Part shown: piece after piece, positions 7,301-15,684 of the stretch
How the letters are laid out: every line of letters starts with the position of its first letter
How positions within the stretch are numbered: the stretch's first letter is position 1
Assembly (NCBI GenBank): GCA_964635295.1
Contig: CAZWOB010000036.1
Location: 1 to 20,536 of the forward strand
Origin: Waddlia sp964635295
GTDB taxonomy: Bacteria; Chlamydiota; Chlamydiia; Chlamydiales; Waddliaceae
Direction: 5' to 3'
DNA length: 20,536 nt
Made by a program: the position numbers and the translations under genes
Notes under the pieces: generated by a model
What the model saw: only the letters and a program-made list of their open reading frames with translations
What the model was told of the DNA's origin: nothing
The model's database searches: none

Positions 7301-8815
7301 CTAAAGGGTGTTTTTTTTGATTATATTTTCCATTTGATCAACTTCCTCTTCAGTGAGCATCTTAAACAAAGAACTGCGTTTTCTGGTTGAAAGACTGCCA
7401 TTGTTTTGCCGCACGCATTTGATAAACAGGTCTATTCTTCTATCGGGCATATCTACAACTTCTTTAATCTGACGCTTAATCACATCATACCTGCTTAAGA
7501 AGTCTAGTTCCTTTTCCAGATCTGTCTGTACAGTCCGATCAACACATTGATATAGAAATTCAGCTATTGGAGTGAAGTCTATGTATCGATAGAAATCCTC
7601 AGTTTCAGTGTTTACATTCATCTCTCCTAGCTCGTTGACCTCATAGTTCTCCACCAACTCAGATAGCGGCCTCGAAAAAGACTCAAGTACCCTGTCATAT
7701 TCTCTTTCTTCACGTAAAATTACAGCAGATATCGGAAATACTATTCCCTGGGGTGTAAAGCCAAGTTTCGACAGTGCGTAATGAATTAAAAACCGGTGAA
7801 GTCTTCCGTTACCATCCTCAAAGGGATGCATAAATACAAAACCAAATGAAATAACTGCCGCAATAACAACCGGGTCAACCTGCGAAGCAAACATTCGATT
7901 AGCACATTGAAGCAGTCCATCCATCAGATCGGCGAGATCGCCAGGTCGGGGAGCTATGTAATGAACAAGGACTTGCCCCGGCTCTGGCTCCTCTCCAACA
8001 TAGTTTTGAAACGACCTGTAATCATTCAGAGCAAAACGATCATCTACTATCTCCCGCTGGATCGACACCAACATATTTTTTGTCAGTTGATCTCGAGAAT
8101 AATCTCTCTTTAGTAATGCTACAAAACGAGCAGCTTTAGCTTTATCTGGTTTTTCTCTTTCTATCTCCCAGCTGGCAATTGTTTCCTTAGTGTACAAGTA
8201 CCTGACTGCTCTTGCAAGAATGGATTCATCATACTGCTTCGTAATGTTTCTTGCTACTTCAGATAAATTCCGTTCTTCAAGCTGAGTCAGTCGTTCCGAC
8301 CTTCTAACCAAAGGAGAAAAAAAGCGGTTTCCAAGCAGATTATTAGTTACCCGATGCCTAGGGCTCTTTATGTCTTTCCCACAGTAGTAGTCATTTGGAT
8401 TCACCAAACGAACATATGAACCCCGTCCAACATCATCGATCTGAAGAATATCCTCTAATAGAAATTCATATAAAAACCAAATTTTTCTAGCGTACTTACC
8501 CGTTGGGGAGGACTTTATATATTCACAAACTTTCTCGTGCCCGATCAACTTAAGCGATTGTTTGATAATATTTAGGTTAAGACCCTCATGCTTTAAGGCA
8601 AATTCGACATGCTTAATGGGGTCTGATTCAATTTCATATGATTTAGGGTATAGACGTAGCTGAACATAACTGTGTTCATATTTAAACTCTTTGGAATCCC
8701 AGCCAGGACCAGTGTAAGACCAGCGATAATGACCAATTACTCGTAGTCGAAAGTGTTCGTAAAGAAAGCGGTAACCTATTGGTTTAGCCCCATTTGGAAT
8801 ATCTAGTTCCCACAT
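7301..8815 (-). CDS. Fic-domain protein (probable AMP-transferase)
   Basis: A 504-residue protein with the Fic core motif HPFEDGNGRLHR at about 330-341 (His as catalytic base; the GNGR loop binds nucleotide phosphates). Fic enzymes usually move AMP from ATP to a hydroxyl on a target protein, as toxins, effectors or self-regulated enzymes. About 115 residues before the core is SWEIER, close to the inhibitory motif (S/T)xxxE(G/N) but with Arg as last residue; the Glu that blocks ATP binding is present. The N-terminal 200 residues are not recognised and the C-terminal 150 look helical. I chose ATG 8815 because AGAGGGAG precedes it; a GTG at 8848 gives 515 residues but has no RBS. It stands alone, convergent with a repeat-terminator pair. 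Target unknown; no secretion signal visible. Confidence 0.92.
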   Translation of the reverse strand: MWELDIPNGAKPIGYRFLYEHFRLRVIGHYRWSYTGPGWDSKEFKYEHSYVQLRLYPKSYEIESDPIKHVEFALKHEGLNLNIIKQSLKLIGHEKVCEYIKSSPTGKYARKIWFLYEFLLEDILQIDDVGRGSYVRLVNPNDYYCGKDIKSPRHRVTNNLLGNRFFSPLVRRSERLTQLEERNLSEVARNITKQYDESILARAVRYLYTKETIASWEIEREKPDKAKAARFVALLKRDYSRDQLTKNMLVSIQREIVDDRFALNDYRSFQNYVGEEPEPGQVLVHYIAPRPGDLADLMDGLLQCANRMFASQVDPVVIAAVISFGFVFMHPFEDGNGRLHRFLIHYALSKLGFTPQGIVFPISAVILREEREYDRVLESFSRPLSELVENYEVNELGEMNVNTETEDFYRYIDFTPIAEFLYQCVDRTVQTDLEKELDFLSRYDVIKRQIKEVVDMPDRRIDLFIKCVRQNNGSLSTRKRSSLFKMLTEEEVDQMENIIKKNTL

Positions 8816-8994
8816 AATCTCCCTCTCTAAGTTTTCATTACTTTTCACTAAATTATCTCAAAAACGATTATTTCTCCATCAAAATATTGATTTTTATTGT
8901 TGATTACTTCAGAATAATGACTATTCCTTCAATTTATCTTTAAAATGACATGTTTAACTAAAAAACGCGTAGAAGTAGATTAAATTTCCTCAAA

Positions 8995-9019
8995 ATCGTT
9001 GTCAAATCTTGAAAACGAT
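8995..9019. other. Imperfect hairpin upstream of the Fic gene
   Basis: ATCGTTGTCAA and TTGAAAACGAT form an 11-bp stem with one mismatch around a 3-base loop, about 180 bases upstream of the Fic start. It might be an operator or simply a relic. The rest of 8816-9103 is A+T-rich with no gene or clear promoter. Confidence 0.3.
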
Positions 9020-9103
9020 GACAATCTTTTCCCTCGGATTATTGCGATTCGGTCGGGGGGTACGAATGGAATTCAGACAAGCGTTCCTCTAGAATCTTCC
9101 ACC

Positions 9104-9332
9104 CAAAAGTTCTGAACTTGTCTCTCCACCTCTAGCAGTACTGTTCGAAGAGACAAACAGCTTCTATTGCTTCAGATTTTCACGATCGCGACGAAGTCAG
9201 ACCTATCGGTCTGACGAGGAGTGCATCGCTGGAAAGATGGGGTGATAGAAGCCGTTTGTGCTTTGACAAGGTACTGTTGGAGGTGGAAACCTCTAACAGT
9301 ACTGTTCGAAGAGACAAACAGCTTCTATTGCT
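9104..9332 (+). repeat. Structured dispersed repeat, copy 3, with a tandem partial second unit
   Basis: A full left module (AAAAGTTCTGAACTTGTCTCTCC from 9105), then the body, with the outer stem 9126-9141 to 9271-9286 fully paired (three wobble or changed positions still pair). Immediately after the terminal hairpin the first 43 bases of the unit start again: 9290-9332 matches 9129-9171 with one difference, a 161-base period. The second unit stops after TTCTATTGCT. The 15-bp inner stem has one mismatch (A opposite C) in this copy. Confidence 0.85.
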
Positions 9333-9493
9333 CGAATATTTTTTGGAAAACACATTTGACTGAAAAAAGGTATATCTCCAGTTTTAAGGAGTCAATCTTT
9401 CCCTGTGTTTTACAGTATGTTTATGTGTATTAATAATATCTTAATATCTTAACGATATAATAAATGTTTTAAAGTAAACTTTGTGAGTTTAAA

Positions 9494-10342
9494 ATGGTAA
9501 GTTTTTCAGCAAATTCAGTAAACCAGCCTTCGGTTTCGCCTACCACCCCCGATGCTCCGGTTTTAGAACAAAAAGATAGTGTCATTTGGAGGTGTGTAGG
9601 ATGCAAAGCGGATGAATATGGCGGTTTTCTTTTTCGTTTCGTCTCAATAATTCCTGAATTCTTTGCAAACAGAGGATCTGATTACCAAGAAATCCAACAA
9701 ATTACCGAAGAATTCCAAAAAAAGATCCTTGACGCTTTTCCTGCAGAGGAGCCGGAGAGTATTGAGAAGATATTATTTAACTATGATAGAAGTTACGTTG
9801 AAAGTCTCGGTTATGAAGTTCACAGCAGCCACGAAATTACAATGCCGGATATAACAGCATTGGTTGAGCGGATTAAAAGGACTGTGGGGCCAAAATTTAC
9901 TGTTTGCAGCAGTGAAGGCATTGCATCCGATAGAGATTTTATCCAAGCATTTCTACATTACGATGTCCTTTTATCCTCAAACAAGGAGTTCGTTCATGAC
10001 CACACCGCCCATATTTTGCTTTTGATGAAGTCTTTGAATGAAAATCCAAACCATAAAGAGAATATTTCCCGCTTGCGCGGGCAGGTTAAAGAGGCTATCA
10101 AAAATATCGAGCAGGCCGAGAAAGAGGGTAAAAGCCAAGAGTTTGTGAACAAATGTTATAAGGTATTGGCAATCAAAATCGATTATAATCAAGCGGCCTT
10201 CAATAAAGACTTTCCTAAAGTGGAAAATTTGTTTGGAGAACCTGAAGATGCAAACCCCTTACTTGAGTATTACTGGAATAAAATATTCGGTAGTTTGGAT
10301 CACCAGGAGTTAAAGGAAATACAAAATCTTCTTGGATGCTAA
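9494..10342 (+). CDS. Hypothetical protein, 282 residues
   Basis: Not recognised. The first 25 residues are rich in Ser, Pro, Thr and Val and low in charge, as in many type III effector N-termini, but that signal cannot be told from chance by eye. It is followed by a short segment with CVGC (about 34-37), a central mixed region, and a C-terminal helical part with an acidic/basic heptad-like stretch around KEAIKNIEQAEKEGKSQEF. No membrane segment or known motif is seen. The ATG at 9494 is preceded by an A+T-rich leader without a clear Shine-Dalgarno. It lies between two repeat copies (9104-9332 and 10684-10878), reads as intact, and has no functional neighbour. Confidence 0.7.
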   Translation: MVSFSANSVNQPSVSPTTPDAPVLEQKDSVIWRCVGCKADEYGGFLFRFVSIIPEFFANRGSDYQEIQQITEEFQKKILDAFPAEEPESIEKILFNYDRSYVESLGYEVHSSHEITMPDITALVERIKRTVGPKFTVCSSEGIASDRDFIQAFLHYDVLLSSNKEFVHDHTAHILLLMKSLNENPNHKENISRLRGQVKEAIKNIEQAEKEGKSQEFVNKCYKVLAIKIDYNQAAFNKDFPKVENLFGEPEDANPLLEYYWNKIFGSLDHQELKEIQNLLGC

Positions 10343-10683
10343 CAATCACTATTCTTAACATGAGGGAGAGTGTACTCTCTCCTGACTTCTATTCAAAAAG
10401 ATCCTTAGCGAAATGGGTCGGATTGAACGGTTCCAGATCTTTTAAGGCTTCTCTGGCCTTGCCCCGATAAATTTTACCGGAATGCCCTGCAGCTTATTTA
10501 TGGATATTGATAATCACGCCACTCTTTGCCGTTCGATCCTATTAGGTCAGGTAAAATTCCGAAACGGGAGGGGGTACTTATTGAAAATTTTAACCTGATC
10601 GATTGCGTTTTGTCCTAAGGTGGAGTCCAAGATGAGCATTGTATTCGTCTATTGTACGGACAACATCTTTTGCAAACCGCTCC
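10343..10683. other. Gene-free stretch with weak hairpin and gene debris
   Basis: After the 282-residue gene there is an imperfect hairpin (GGGAGAG/CTCTCTC around TGTA, 10363-10380) without a T-run, so at best a weak terminator. On the minus strand about 28 codons near 10610-10680 read RTIDEYNAHLGLHLRTKRN before a stop; this looks like the tail of a lost gene, but I cannot name it. Nothing else is visible. Confidence 0.3.
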
Positions 10684-10878
10684 AATCAAAAACCCCGAAC
10701 CTGTCTCTCCATCTCAAACAGCACTGTTCGAAAATACAAACGGCTTCTATTGCTTCAGATTTTCACGATCACGACGAAGTCAGACCTATCGGTCTGACGA
10801 GGAGTGCATCGCTGGAAAGATGGGGTGATAGAAGCCGTTTGTGCTGTGACAAGGTGCTGTTGGAGGTGGAAACCTCCA
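10684..10878 (+). repeat. Structured dispersed repeat, copy 4
   Basis: Full-length copy. The left module is changed (CCAATCAAAAACCCCGAACC) but keeps TGTCTCTCC. The outer stem is 10709-10724 with 10854-10869; relative to copy 1 the U-G pair in the CAGTAC/GTGCTG part is here C-G, and in copy 3 it is U-A. The 15-bp inner stem is perfect. The terminal GGAGGT/ACCTCC hairpin is intact and a terminator follows after 3 bases. Confidence 0.85.
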
Positions 10879-10881
10879 ATT

Positions 10882-10910
10882 GGTCAGGTTGATTAAACCT
10901 GGCCTTTTTT
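10882..10910 (+). terminator. Rho-independent terminator directly after repeat copy 4
   Basis: GGTCAGGTT (10882-10890) pairs with AACCTGGCC (10896-10904), 9 bp with one wobble and a 5-base loop, then six T. It is oriented with the repeat on the + strand; the last T residues overlap the stop codon of the convergent hydrolase gene. Confidence 0.8.
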
Positions 10911-11736
10911 ATTCCTTAATTTTATTGCCGTACTCACTGAATATTTCCGCGACTTCGGTTGGATTATCAATCCACGGAAAATGCCCAGCCTCATTGATCG
11001 ACTTAATGATAATATTGTATCGGTTGAATCGTTTTTCATTTTTGAATAGTCTCAAAGGTGTAACTAAATCTTTATCGCCTGCCAAAATCAAAGTGGGGAT
11101 AGTTTTAGGTATCCATTTAGCTTGATATGTTCGATCAAAATGATTTTCCGACCATTGACAGGTCTCATAATTATAAGGAAGCGAACGCAATGATTTTATG
11201 CCAGACTCTTGTCCTCTTTGAGTAAATAAGTAGGGAGCCGAAGCCAGGGTAACCTCTTTTAAGGTTTGGTTATTAGGAGTTTTCATATATTTTTCTTGCA
11301 GAACTTCTAAACCTGGAACAGGGAAGTCACCTATTACTTCTGCAAATGAAGCTTGCCATCCTGCATTGGGAGCAGAATCAAGCAAAATAAATCCTTCTAA
11401 AAGATCTTCTATTTCTGGCACAGAAAGCGCATACATACCGCCAGTAGAATGAGCGACTAAAATCACACGATCAAATTGACTAACAGCTTCGATAAGAGCT
11501 AGTGGCCATTTACTAAAAAACTCAGAATTATTTGAGGTGGTATTAGATCCATCTCCTGGCAAATCAAGTAACCAAAGACTACCTGATAGTTTCAGAATAT
11601 CTAATAAAGGAAGAAGAGACTCTGAGCCAAGACCAGGCCCCCCAGGAAGAAAAAGCCAATTGACCTTCTTTCTTCCTGCTCTGAGCACTAATTGTAAACG
11701 AGCTCGAGATTTAGTCCAGAAAACAGGTTTAACCAT
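10909..11736 (-). CDS. Alpha/beta hydrolase, proline-iminopeptidase-like
   Basis: A 275-residue alpha/beta-hydrolase fold enzyme. The oxyanion-hole motif PGGPG is at about 31-35, as in S33 prolyl aminopeptidases. The nucleophile elbow is AHSTGG with Ser97, the acid is Asp223 in AGDKDLVTP, and the base is His252 in EAGHFPW, so the triad is complete. No signal peptide, so probably cytoplasmic. The ATG at 11736 has AGGG about 8 bases upstream. It ends against the terminator of repeat copy 4, convergently. Substrate cannot be told; a small peptidase, an esterase or an acyl hydrolase would all fit, because the lid region (about 125-190) is not diagnostic. No related pathway genes lie nearby. Confidence 0.88.
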   Translation of the reverse strand: MVKPVFWTKSRARLQLVLRAGRKKVNWLFLPGGPGLGSESLLPLLDILKLSGSLWLLDLPGDGSNTTSNNSEFFSKWPLALIEAVSQFDRVILVAHSTGGMYALSVPEIEDLLEGFILLDSAPNAGWQASFAEVIGDFPVPGLEVLQEKYMKTPNNQTLKEVTLASAPYLFTQRGQESGIKSLRSLPYNYETCQWSENHFDRTYQAKWIPKTIPTLILAGDKDLVTPLRLFKNEKRFNRYNIIIKSINEAGHFPWIDNPTEVAEIFSEYGNKIKE

Positions 11737-11782
11737 TGCTATACCCTAAAAGGTTAAGAGTATTGGAAGCTTTTAATCTTTC

Positions 11783-11811
11783 CCAATCAAAAGTTCTGAA
11801 TACGTCTCTCC
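11783..11811 (+). repeat. Solo left module of the dispersed repeat
   Basis: CCAATCAAAAGTTCTGAA then TACGTCTCTCC matches the left end of the long repeats, including most of the AAGTTCtGAACTT palindrome. No repeat body follows; the next bases are ordinary A+T-rich leader of the porin gene. Confidence 0.7.
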
Positions 11812-11980
11812 ATCAAATTTAAAGACTGCGTTTTATAACTTAAGAAGTTTGTTTTTAGAGACATAAAACTCAAATATAAAAGTCTTTTTAAAAGATCCTC
11901 AAATATTTTTTTTTCACTTCTAATAGCAGTAAAATAGAATTTCAATGTAAGTTGAAAGATCCAAACTTTAAGGACCTATC

Positions 11981-12991
11981 ATGAAATTCAAACTTCTTTT
12001 CCTATCACTTTCCTTTTTCAGCTCTTTACTAGCTATCAATAATTGCTCTCCCACTGAATTCTATGGCAAAGTACTTTACCTACAGCCTAACAGCAGCAAT
12101 TTATATTATGGGGCGGAAGCACTCCCACTGCCTGTTCCTACTCCTAACTGGAAAAGCCTGGAAATTAGACCCGATTTTCACTTTGGTTTTGAAGTAGGTG
12201 TGACAACGTATTCTGTCTGTCCAAATGCACGGCTTCAACTGAGTTGGGAGCACCTCCACTCAAGCGATTCATCCTCTATACGAGTTTCCGAAGAAAATAT
12301 GGTAGGCCCTTATTTCAATATCGGTCCTGATGCACATCCCTATAAAATCGCCCATGGCCATGCAACCCATGAGTTTGATGCTGTAAATCTTAACCTCGGA
12401 AATCAATTTACTTGTTGTAATGGACTAAAAGCTGATTGGTTTGCCGGTGTTTCTTTTACTCGCATTAAACAGAGTATCACCTCTGATTTTTCAAACTACG
12501 AGGGAACAATCACTCGAAACATTGAAACGCCATCTATGTTTATAGGCGCTGGCCCTGAGTTGGGCTTGGATTTCACTTATCACCTTTGCAATAATTTCTC
12601 ATTAGTAAGTGACAATTCCTGTTCTTTATTAGTAGGAACAATTAAGAACCACACGACTTACAAATCAAATACACCTTTACTTGCAGGACTTGGAATAACC
12701 CCGCCAAATACACAAGAAACCGATGTGCCCAACAGGACACAAATCGTACCAGCTTTTTTCGGGAGTCTGGGCTTGTCTTATGCAACCTGCTATTGCAATC
12801 ATGCCATTAATGTTGACATTGGCTATCAAGTCCAAGCATATCTTAACGCCATTCAGTCAGTTGATATGTCTAGCGAGGTCACAACGCCTCCAGAAGATGC
12901 TGAAGTTGGTGTCTATGCATTGGGCTTTAGAAGAACACTCAGTAACTTTGTCTTGGCAGGCCCCTTTGTTAAACTAAGCGTAGGTTTTTAA
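11981..12991 (+). CDS. MOMP-like outer-membrane beta-barrel protein
   Basis: A 336-residue protein with a signal peptide (about 1-19: basic start, hydrophobic core LFLSLSFFSSLLA). The mature part is rich in alternating aromatic strands, with FYGKVLYLQPNSSNLYYG near its start, and the last residue is Phe in KLSVGF, the signal for beta-barrel insertion. The layout agrees with the MOMP-like/Lpg1974 pore-forming family found in many copies in environmental chlamydiae. Cysteines are unusually frequent (single at 22 and near 73, CC near 147, C near 204 and 212, CYC near 267), as expected for disulfide cross-linking of the chlamydial envelope in place of peptidoglycan. AAGGA lies 7 bases before the ATG; a TAAAAT at 11930-11935 may be its -10 box. 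Single gene. Confidence 0.85.
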   Translation: MKFKLLFLSLSFFSSLLAINNCSPTEFYGKVLYLQPNSSNLYYGAEALPLPVPTPNWKSLEIRPDFHFGFEVGVTTYSVCPNARLQLSWEHLHSSDSSSIRVSEENMVGPYFNIGPDAHPYKIAHGHATHEFDAVNLNLGNQFTCCNGLKADWFAGVSFTRIKQSITSDFSNYEGTITRNIETPSMFIGAGPELGLDFTYHLCNNFSLVSDNSCSLLVGTIKNHTTYKSNTPLLAGLGITPPNTQETDVPNRTQIVPAFFGSLGLSYATCYCNHAINVDIGYQVQAYLNAIQSVDMSSEVTTPPEDAEVGVYALGFRRTLSNFVLAGPFVKLSVGF

Positions 12992-13183
12992 GCAATATGC
13001 AGCGTTTTCCTGTTAAAGGTGGGTAAGCGTCAACGGAGGCTGTGTAAGAAATGTGCTGACTGTCAGATCAAGTTTGGTTAGAGCTAACAACCTACCTACA
13101 GAATACTCTTATTCCGCTACTTGAAAAGATAAAAAATTCTGTGATTGATGAATACAATTCTTCTTTGCAAAATGACAACAAGC

Positions 13184-13240
13184 TCACTCAAAAGTTCTGA
13201 ACTTATCACTCGACTGCTAGAAGAAACAAACGATTCCTCT
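13184..13240 (+). repeat. Left module with a short start of the repeat body
   Basis: CACTCAAAAGTTCTGAACTT at 13184-13203 matches the left module, and GCTAGAAGAAACAAACGATTCC at 13216-13237 resembles the next part of the repeat (GTTCGAAGAGACAAACAGCTTC). The unit then ends at the stop of the convergent peroxiredoxin gene. The preceding 12992-13183 holds no gene that I can see. Confidence 0.6.
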
Positions 13241-13876
13241 CTAGCGATTCGGCTGCGGAGTAGTTCTCAGATAAGGTTTAATGTGCGTGCATCCCTTCGG
13301 GAACTTGGCCGGTAGTTCGCTGTCGGGAATTGACGGTAGGACCACGCAGTCGTCACCATTGCACCAATTGGCAGGCGTAGCCACAAGGTGGTCTGCGGTC
13401 AGCTGGAGAGAGTCTATCGTACGTAGGATCTCGTCAAAGTTACGTCCAGTCGAGGCTGGATAGGTCATCATCAGTTTAATGGTATTATCAGGAGCGATAA
13501 TAAAGACTGAACGTACCGTGAACGTGTCATTTGCTTTCGGATGGATCATTCCGTACATTTGCGCAATCTTGGCGTCTGGATCTGCAATAAGAGGAAAATT
13601 GAAGGTGACGTTCTGTGTCTCGTTGATATCGTTGATCCACTTCACGTGCTCGGAGAGGGAGTCGACGCTAAGGACCATTACCTTGACATTACGGCGATCA
13701 AATTCAGGCTTTAGCTTTGCGACAGCACCCAGCTCTGTTGTGCAAACAGGAGTGAAATCCTTGGGGTGACTCATCAGGATGGCCCAGCTATCACCTTTCC
13801 AATCCAGAAATCGAATAGAGCCTTCAGTTGTCTCTGCAGTGAAATCTGGAGCTGTATCGTTCAGTTGAAGATTCAT
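13241..13876 (-). CDS. Peroxiredoxin, Prx6 (1-Cys) type
   Basis: A 211-residue thiol peroxidase that reduces hydrogen peroxide and organic peroxides in the cytoplasm. The peroxidatic Cys45 sits in HPKDFTPVCTTELG, the signature of the family, and the C-terminal dimer/active-site part includes YPASTGRNFDEILRTIDSLQ, which is characteristic of the Prx6 subfamily; length also fits. Two further cysteines in WCNGDDC (about 171-177) lie in the C-terminal extension and could serve as resolving or metal-sensing residues. The gene is monocistronic. Its ATG is at 13876, with a purine-rich AGAAGG upstream. No OxyR-like or partner reductase gene is nearby; in this family the electron donor varies. Confidence 0.95.
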   Translation of the reverse strand: MNLQLNDTAPDFTAETTEGSIRFLDWKGDSWAILMSHPKDFTPVCTTELGAVAKLKPEFDRRNVKVMVLSVDSLSEHVKWINDINETQNVTFNFPLIADPDAKIAQMYGMIHPKANDTFTVRSVFIIAPDNTIKLMMTYPASTGRNFDEILRTIDSLQLTADHLVATPANWCNGDDCVVLPSIPDSELPAKFPKGCTHIKPYLRTTPQPNR

Positions 13877-14098
13877 GATGGTGCCTTCTGTAATATAAAG
13901 TAATTATTATAGATAGCACTGGCTGTCGTTTATGACAATAGAGACCATGAATGTTGGTAAACGTGCGCACAAAAATATGTTTTCTCGGCGGTATTCCTTG
14001 CAATGCATCCTTTTGAGAAGGTAGACTTTATGATGACAATTTAACGAAAGCAATAAAAACAGAGGTTGGAATTGTTGTTATTGCAGAAGGCAACTTAA

Positions 14099-14647
14099 AT
14101 GATAAAAAATAAATTAAAAGAAACTATTTACCACGTTTTTCTTTCTCCTACTTTGCTATCAATCTTTTTATTTGCACCCCTGGAATATGTTAACTTCTTG
14201 CCCCCTCTATATGGGGAAGTTTTTTTAACCCCTCCAGATGAATTCAGAGGTGAACATTTACATGTTGTCGCTGCCTTTATTAAAGCGGGTGACAAGGTAC
14301 TTTTTATGAAAGTATCACCTCACAAATGGCATTCAAATCAATGGGCGATCCCTGGGGGTAAAGTAAAAGATGGGGAGACCTTAGATGAAGCTATTGCTCG
14401 AGAAATAAAAGAAGAAACATCTCTTACACTCAAATATACATTCATTAAAACTGTCTATATTAAAAGCGAGTATGCAGATTTTGTCTATCATATGTACGAA
14501 GCTAAGGTCCCCCATACGATAGATGACATCCCTCTCACACCTGAACACACTGACTTAGCATGGTGGACTCTTGAGGAGGCTCTTAAGCAAAATCTAATGA
14601 CAAATGAGCCTGAGTGTATTCGAATTGCTTACCCTGTGAGAAAATAA
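14099..14647 (+). CDS. NUDIX hydrolase
   Basis: A 182-residue protein with a complete Nudix box: Gly87, Glu93, then REIKEETSL at 101-109 (Ser replaces the usual Gly near the end). NUDIX enzymes hydrolyse a nucleoside diphosphate linked to another group X, using the Glu residues to hold metal. The lead-in HVVAAFIKAGDKVLFMK at about 55-71 is the normal start of the fold. The first 45 residues are extra: a hydrophobic stretch (LLSIFLFAPLEYVNFLPPL) that could be a membrane anchor or a non-homologous extension; a start downstream would be free of it, but the ATG at 14099 has AAGG upstream. Substrate cannot be inferred. It is transcribed alone. Confidence 0.9.
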   Translation: MIKNKLKETIYHVFLSPTLLSIFLFAPLEYVNFLPPLYGEVFLTPPDEFRGEHLHVVAAFIKAGDKVLFMKVSPHKWHSNQWAIPGGKVKDGETLDEAIAREIKEETSLTLKYTFIKTVYIKSEYADFVYHMYEAKVPHTIDDIPLTPEHTDLAWWTLEEALKQNLMTNEPECIRIAYPVRK

Positions 14648-14694
14648 AAAAACATGAACCTATCCGTTTCTGGATCTGAGCGAAGTCCTGATTG

Positions 14695-15567
14695 TTATTT
14701 TCTGCTGTTCTTGCTCAGAGGAGCCAGGAATTCTTCAAGGAGTTCATTAAAACGCTCAGGCTGATCCACGAATAAGGCGTGACCTGCATGATCGACGATT
14801 TCAAACTGAGAATTAGGAATTGATCGACTCATTTTCCTCATTAGATTCTGGTATTCTCCATCACAACTTATAACCAAAGTGGGTTTATCAATTCCCTTGA
14901 GAACATATCGGTAATCTTTTGAATATGTATTATAAGCTAATGTTACAAAAGTCGTGGTTGGTGTTATGCAGCTGGCTTTTGTCAGTTCTGCTATGTACTC
15001 CGCTGATTGAGATTGTTTGAACAATCCGCGTATAAACCTTTCGGTGTTTTTTTGACGGTCTATTTGGAAGAGATAGATCCAATCCACTGTATCCTTAAAA
15101 TGTTCAGAACACATATCGAGGCCGACCAGCCCGTCAATCATGACAATTCCTGGAATTCCTTCAGATCCATAATGGTCTATATAAGCGACAATCTCAGGAA
15201 CTGATATCGACCACCCGATAAGGACAACCGGGGCCATTTTCAGTCCCTCTACTACTGCTTTTATATCGCCGGCCCTTGCCAAAGCATATTGCCCTTCCGT
15301 TGTTTGGCTAGATTTGCCTTGAGAGCGCGGATCCATAGCAACAACAGTGTAACTGCTGCAAAAGTAGTCTAGCTGTTTTTCAAATATCCAGCCCGGCATC
15401 GATAATCCCGGAACGAATAACAGAGAGGGCTTATTCGACTCACCGGCATTCTTTTGAACGTAATGAATTTTCACGCCATTGTTATCGACGAACCCCTCAC
15501 TCGATCCCGCACCCAAACAACCTGAAAAAGAACACACCAGCATGAAGAATAAAAATCTACAAATCAC
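14695..15567 (-). CDS. Exported alpha/beta hydrolase, possible lipoprotein
   Basis: A 290-residue alpha/beta hydrolase. The N-terminus is a short signal peptide (CRFLFFMLVCSFSGC) with a possible lipobox Cys at 17 (FSGC, Phe at -3 instead of Leu), so it may be anchored on the periplasmic side. The oxyanion region is VPGLSMPGW, the nucleophile elbow is GWSIS with Ser120, the acid is probably Asp236 (VISCDGEYQN) and the base His263 in DHAGHALFVDQPERF. The DPRSQGKSS motif is typical of haloperoxidase/epoxide-hydrolase-like members. The substrate is not known. It converges on the NUDIX gene and its start faces the upstream repeat copy 5 region. Confidence 0.87.
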   Translation of the reverse strand: MICRFLFFMLVCSFSGCLGAGSSEGFVDNNGVKIHYVQKNAGESNKPSLLFVPGLSMPGWIFEKQLDYFCSSYTVVAMDPRSQGKSSQTTEGQYALARAGDIKAVVEGLKMAPVVLIGWSISVPEIVAYIDHYGSEGIPGIVMIDGLVGLDMCSEHFKDTVDWIYLFQIDRQKNTERFIRGLFKQSQSAEYIAELTKASCITPTTTFVTLAYNTYSKDYRYVLKGIDKPTLVISCDGEYQNLMRKMSRSIPNSQFEIVDHAGHALFVDQPERFNELLEEFLAPLSKNSRK

Positions 15568-15684
15568 AACTTCACTTCTTGCTCTTTTCTATACTTAATA
15601 ATAGTTATTCTCCCTTGAACAAAACTATTTTAAAATCAGATTATTAGAAATATAATAAATTAAAATGAAAAATTTCGCCAAAAA

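Noticed and set aside
6912..7304. 130-codon + frame crossing repeat copy 2
   Set aside because: Overlaps the repeat and the terminator, no RBS, and runs to the convergent Fic gene; a chance frame.
9221..10892. Conserved peptide (DEVRPIGLTRSASLERW) in reading frames over several repeat copies
   Set aside because: The frame is open in copies 1-4, but it has different starts and ends in each, no RBS, and the same bases form RNA stems. Conservation is better explained by the repeat than by a protein.
13877..14098. Possible regulatory or RNA gene between peroxiredoxin and NUDIX genes
   Set aside because: No hairpin, repeat copy or tRNA-like fold seen; probably two divergent promoters only.
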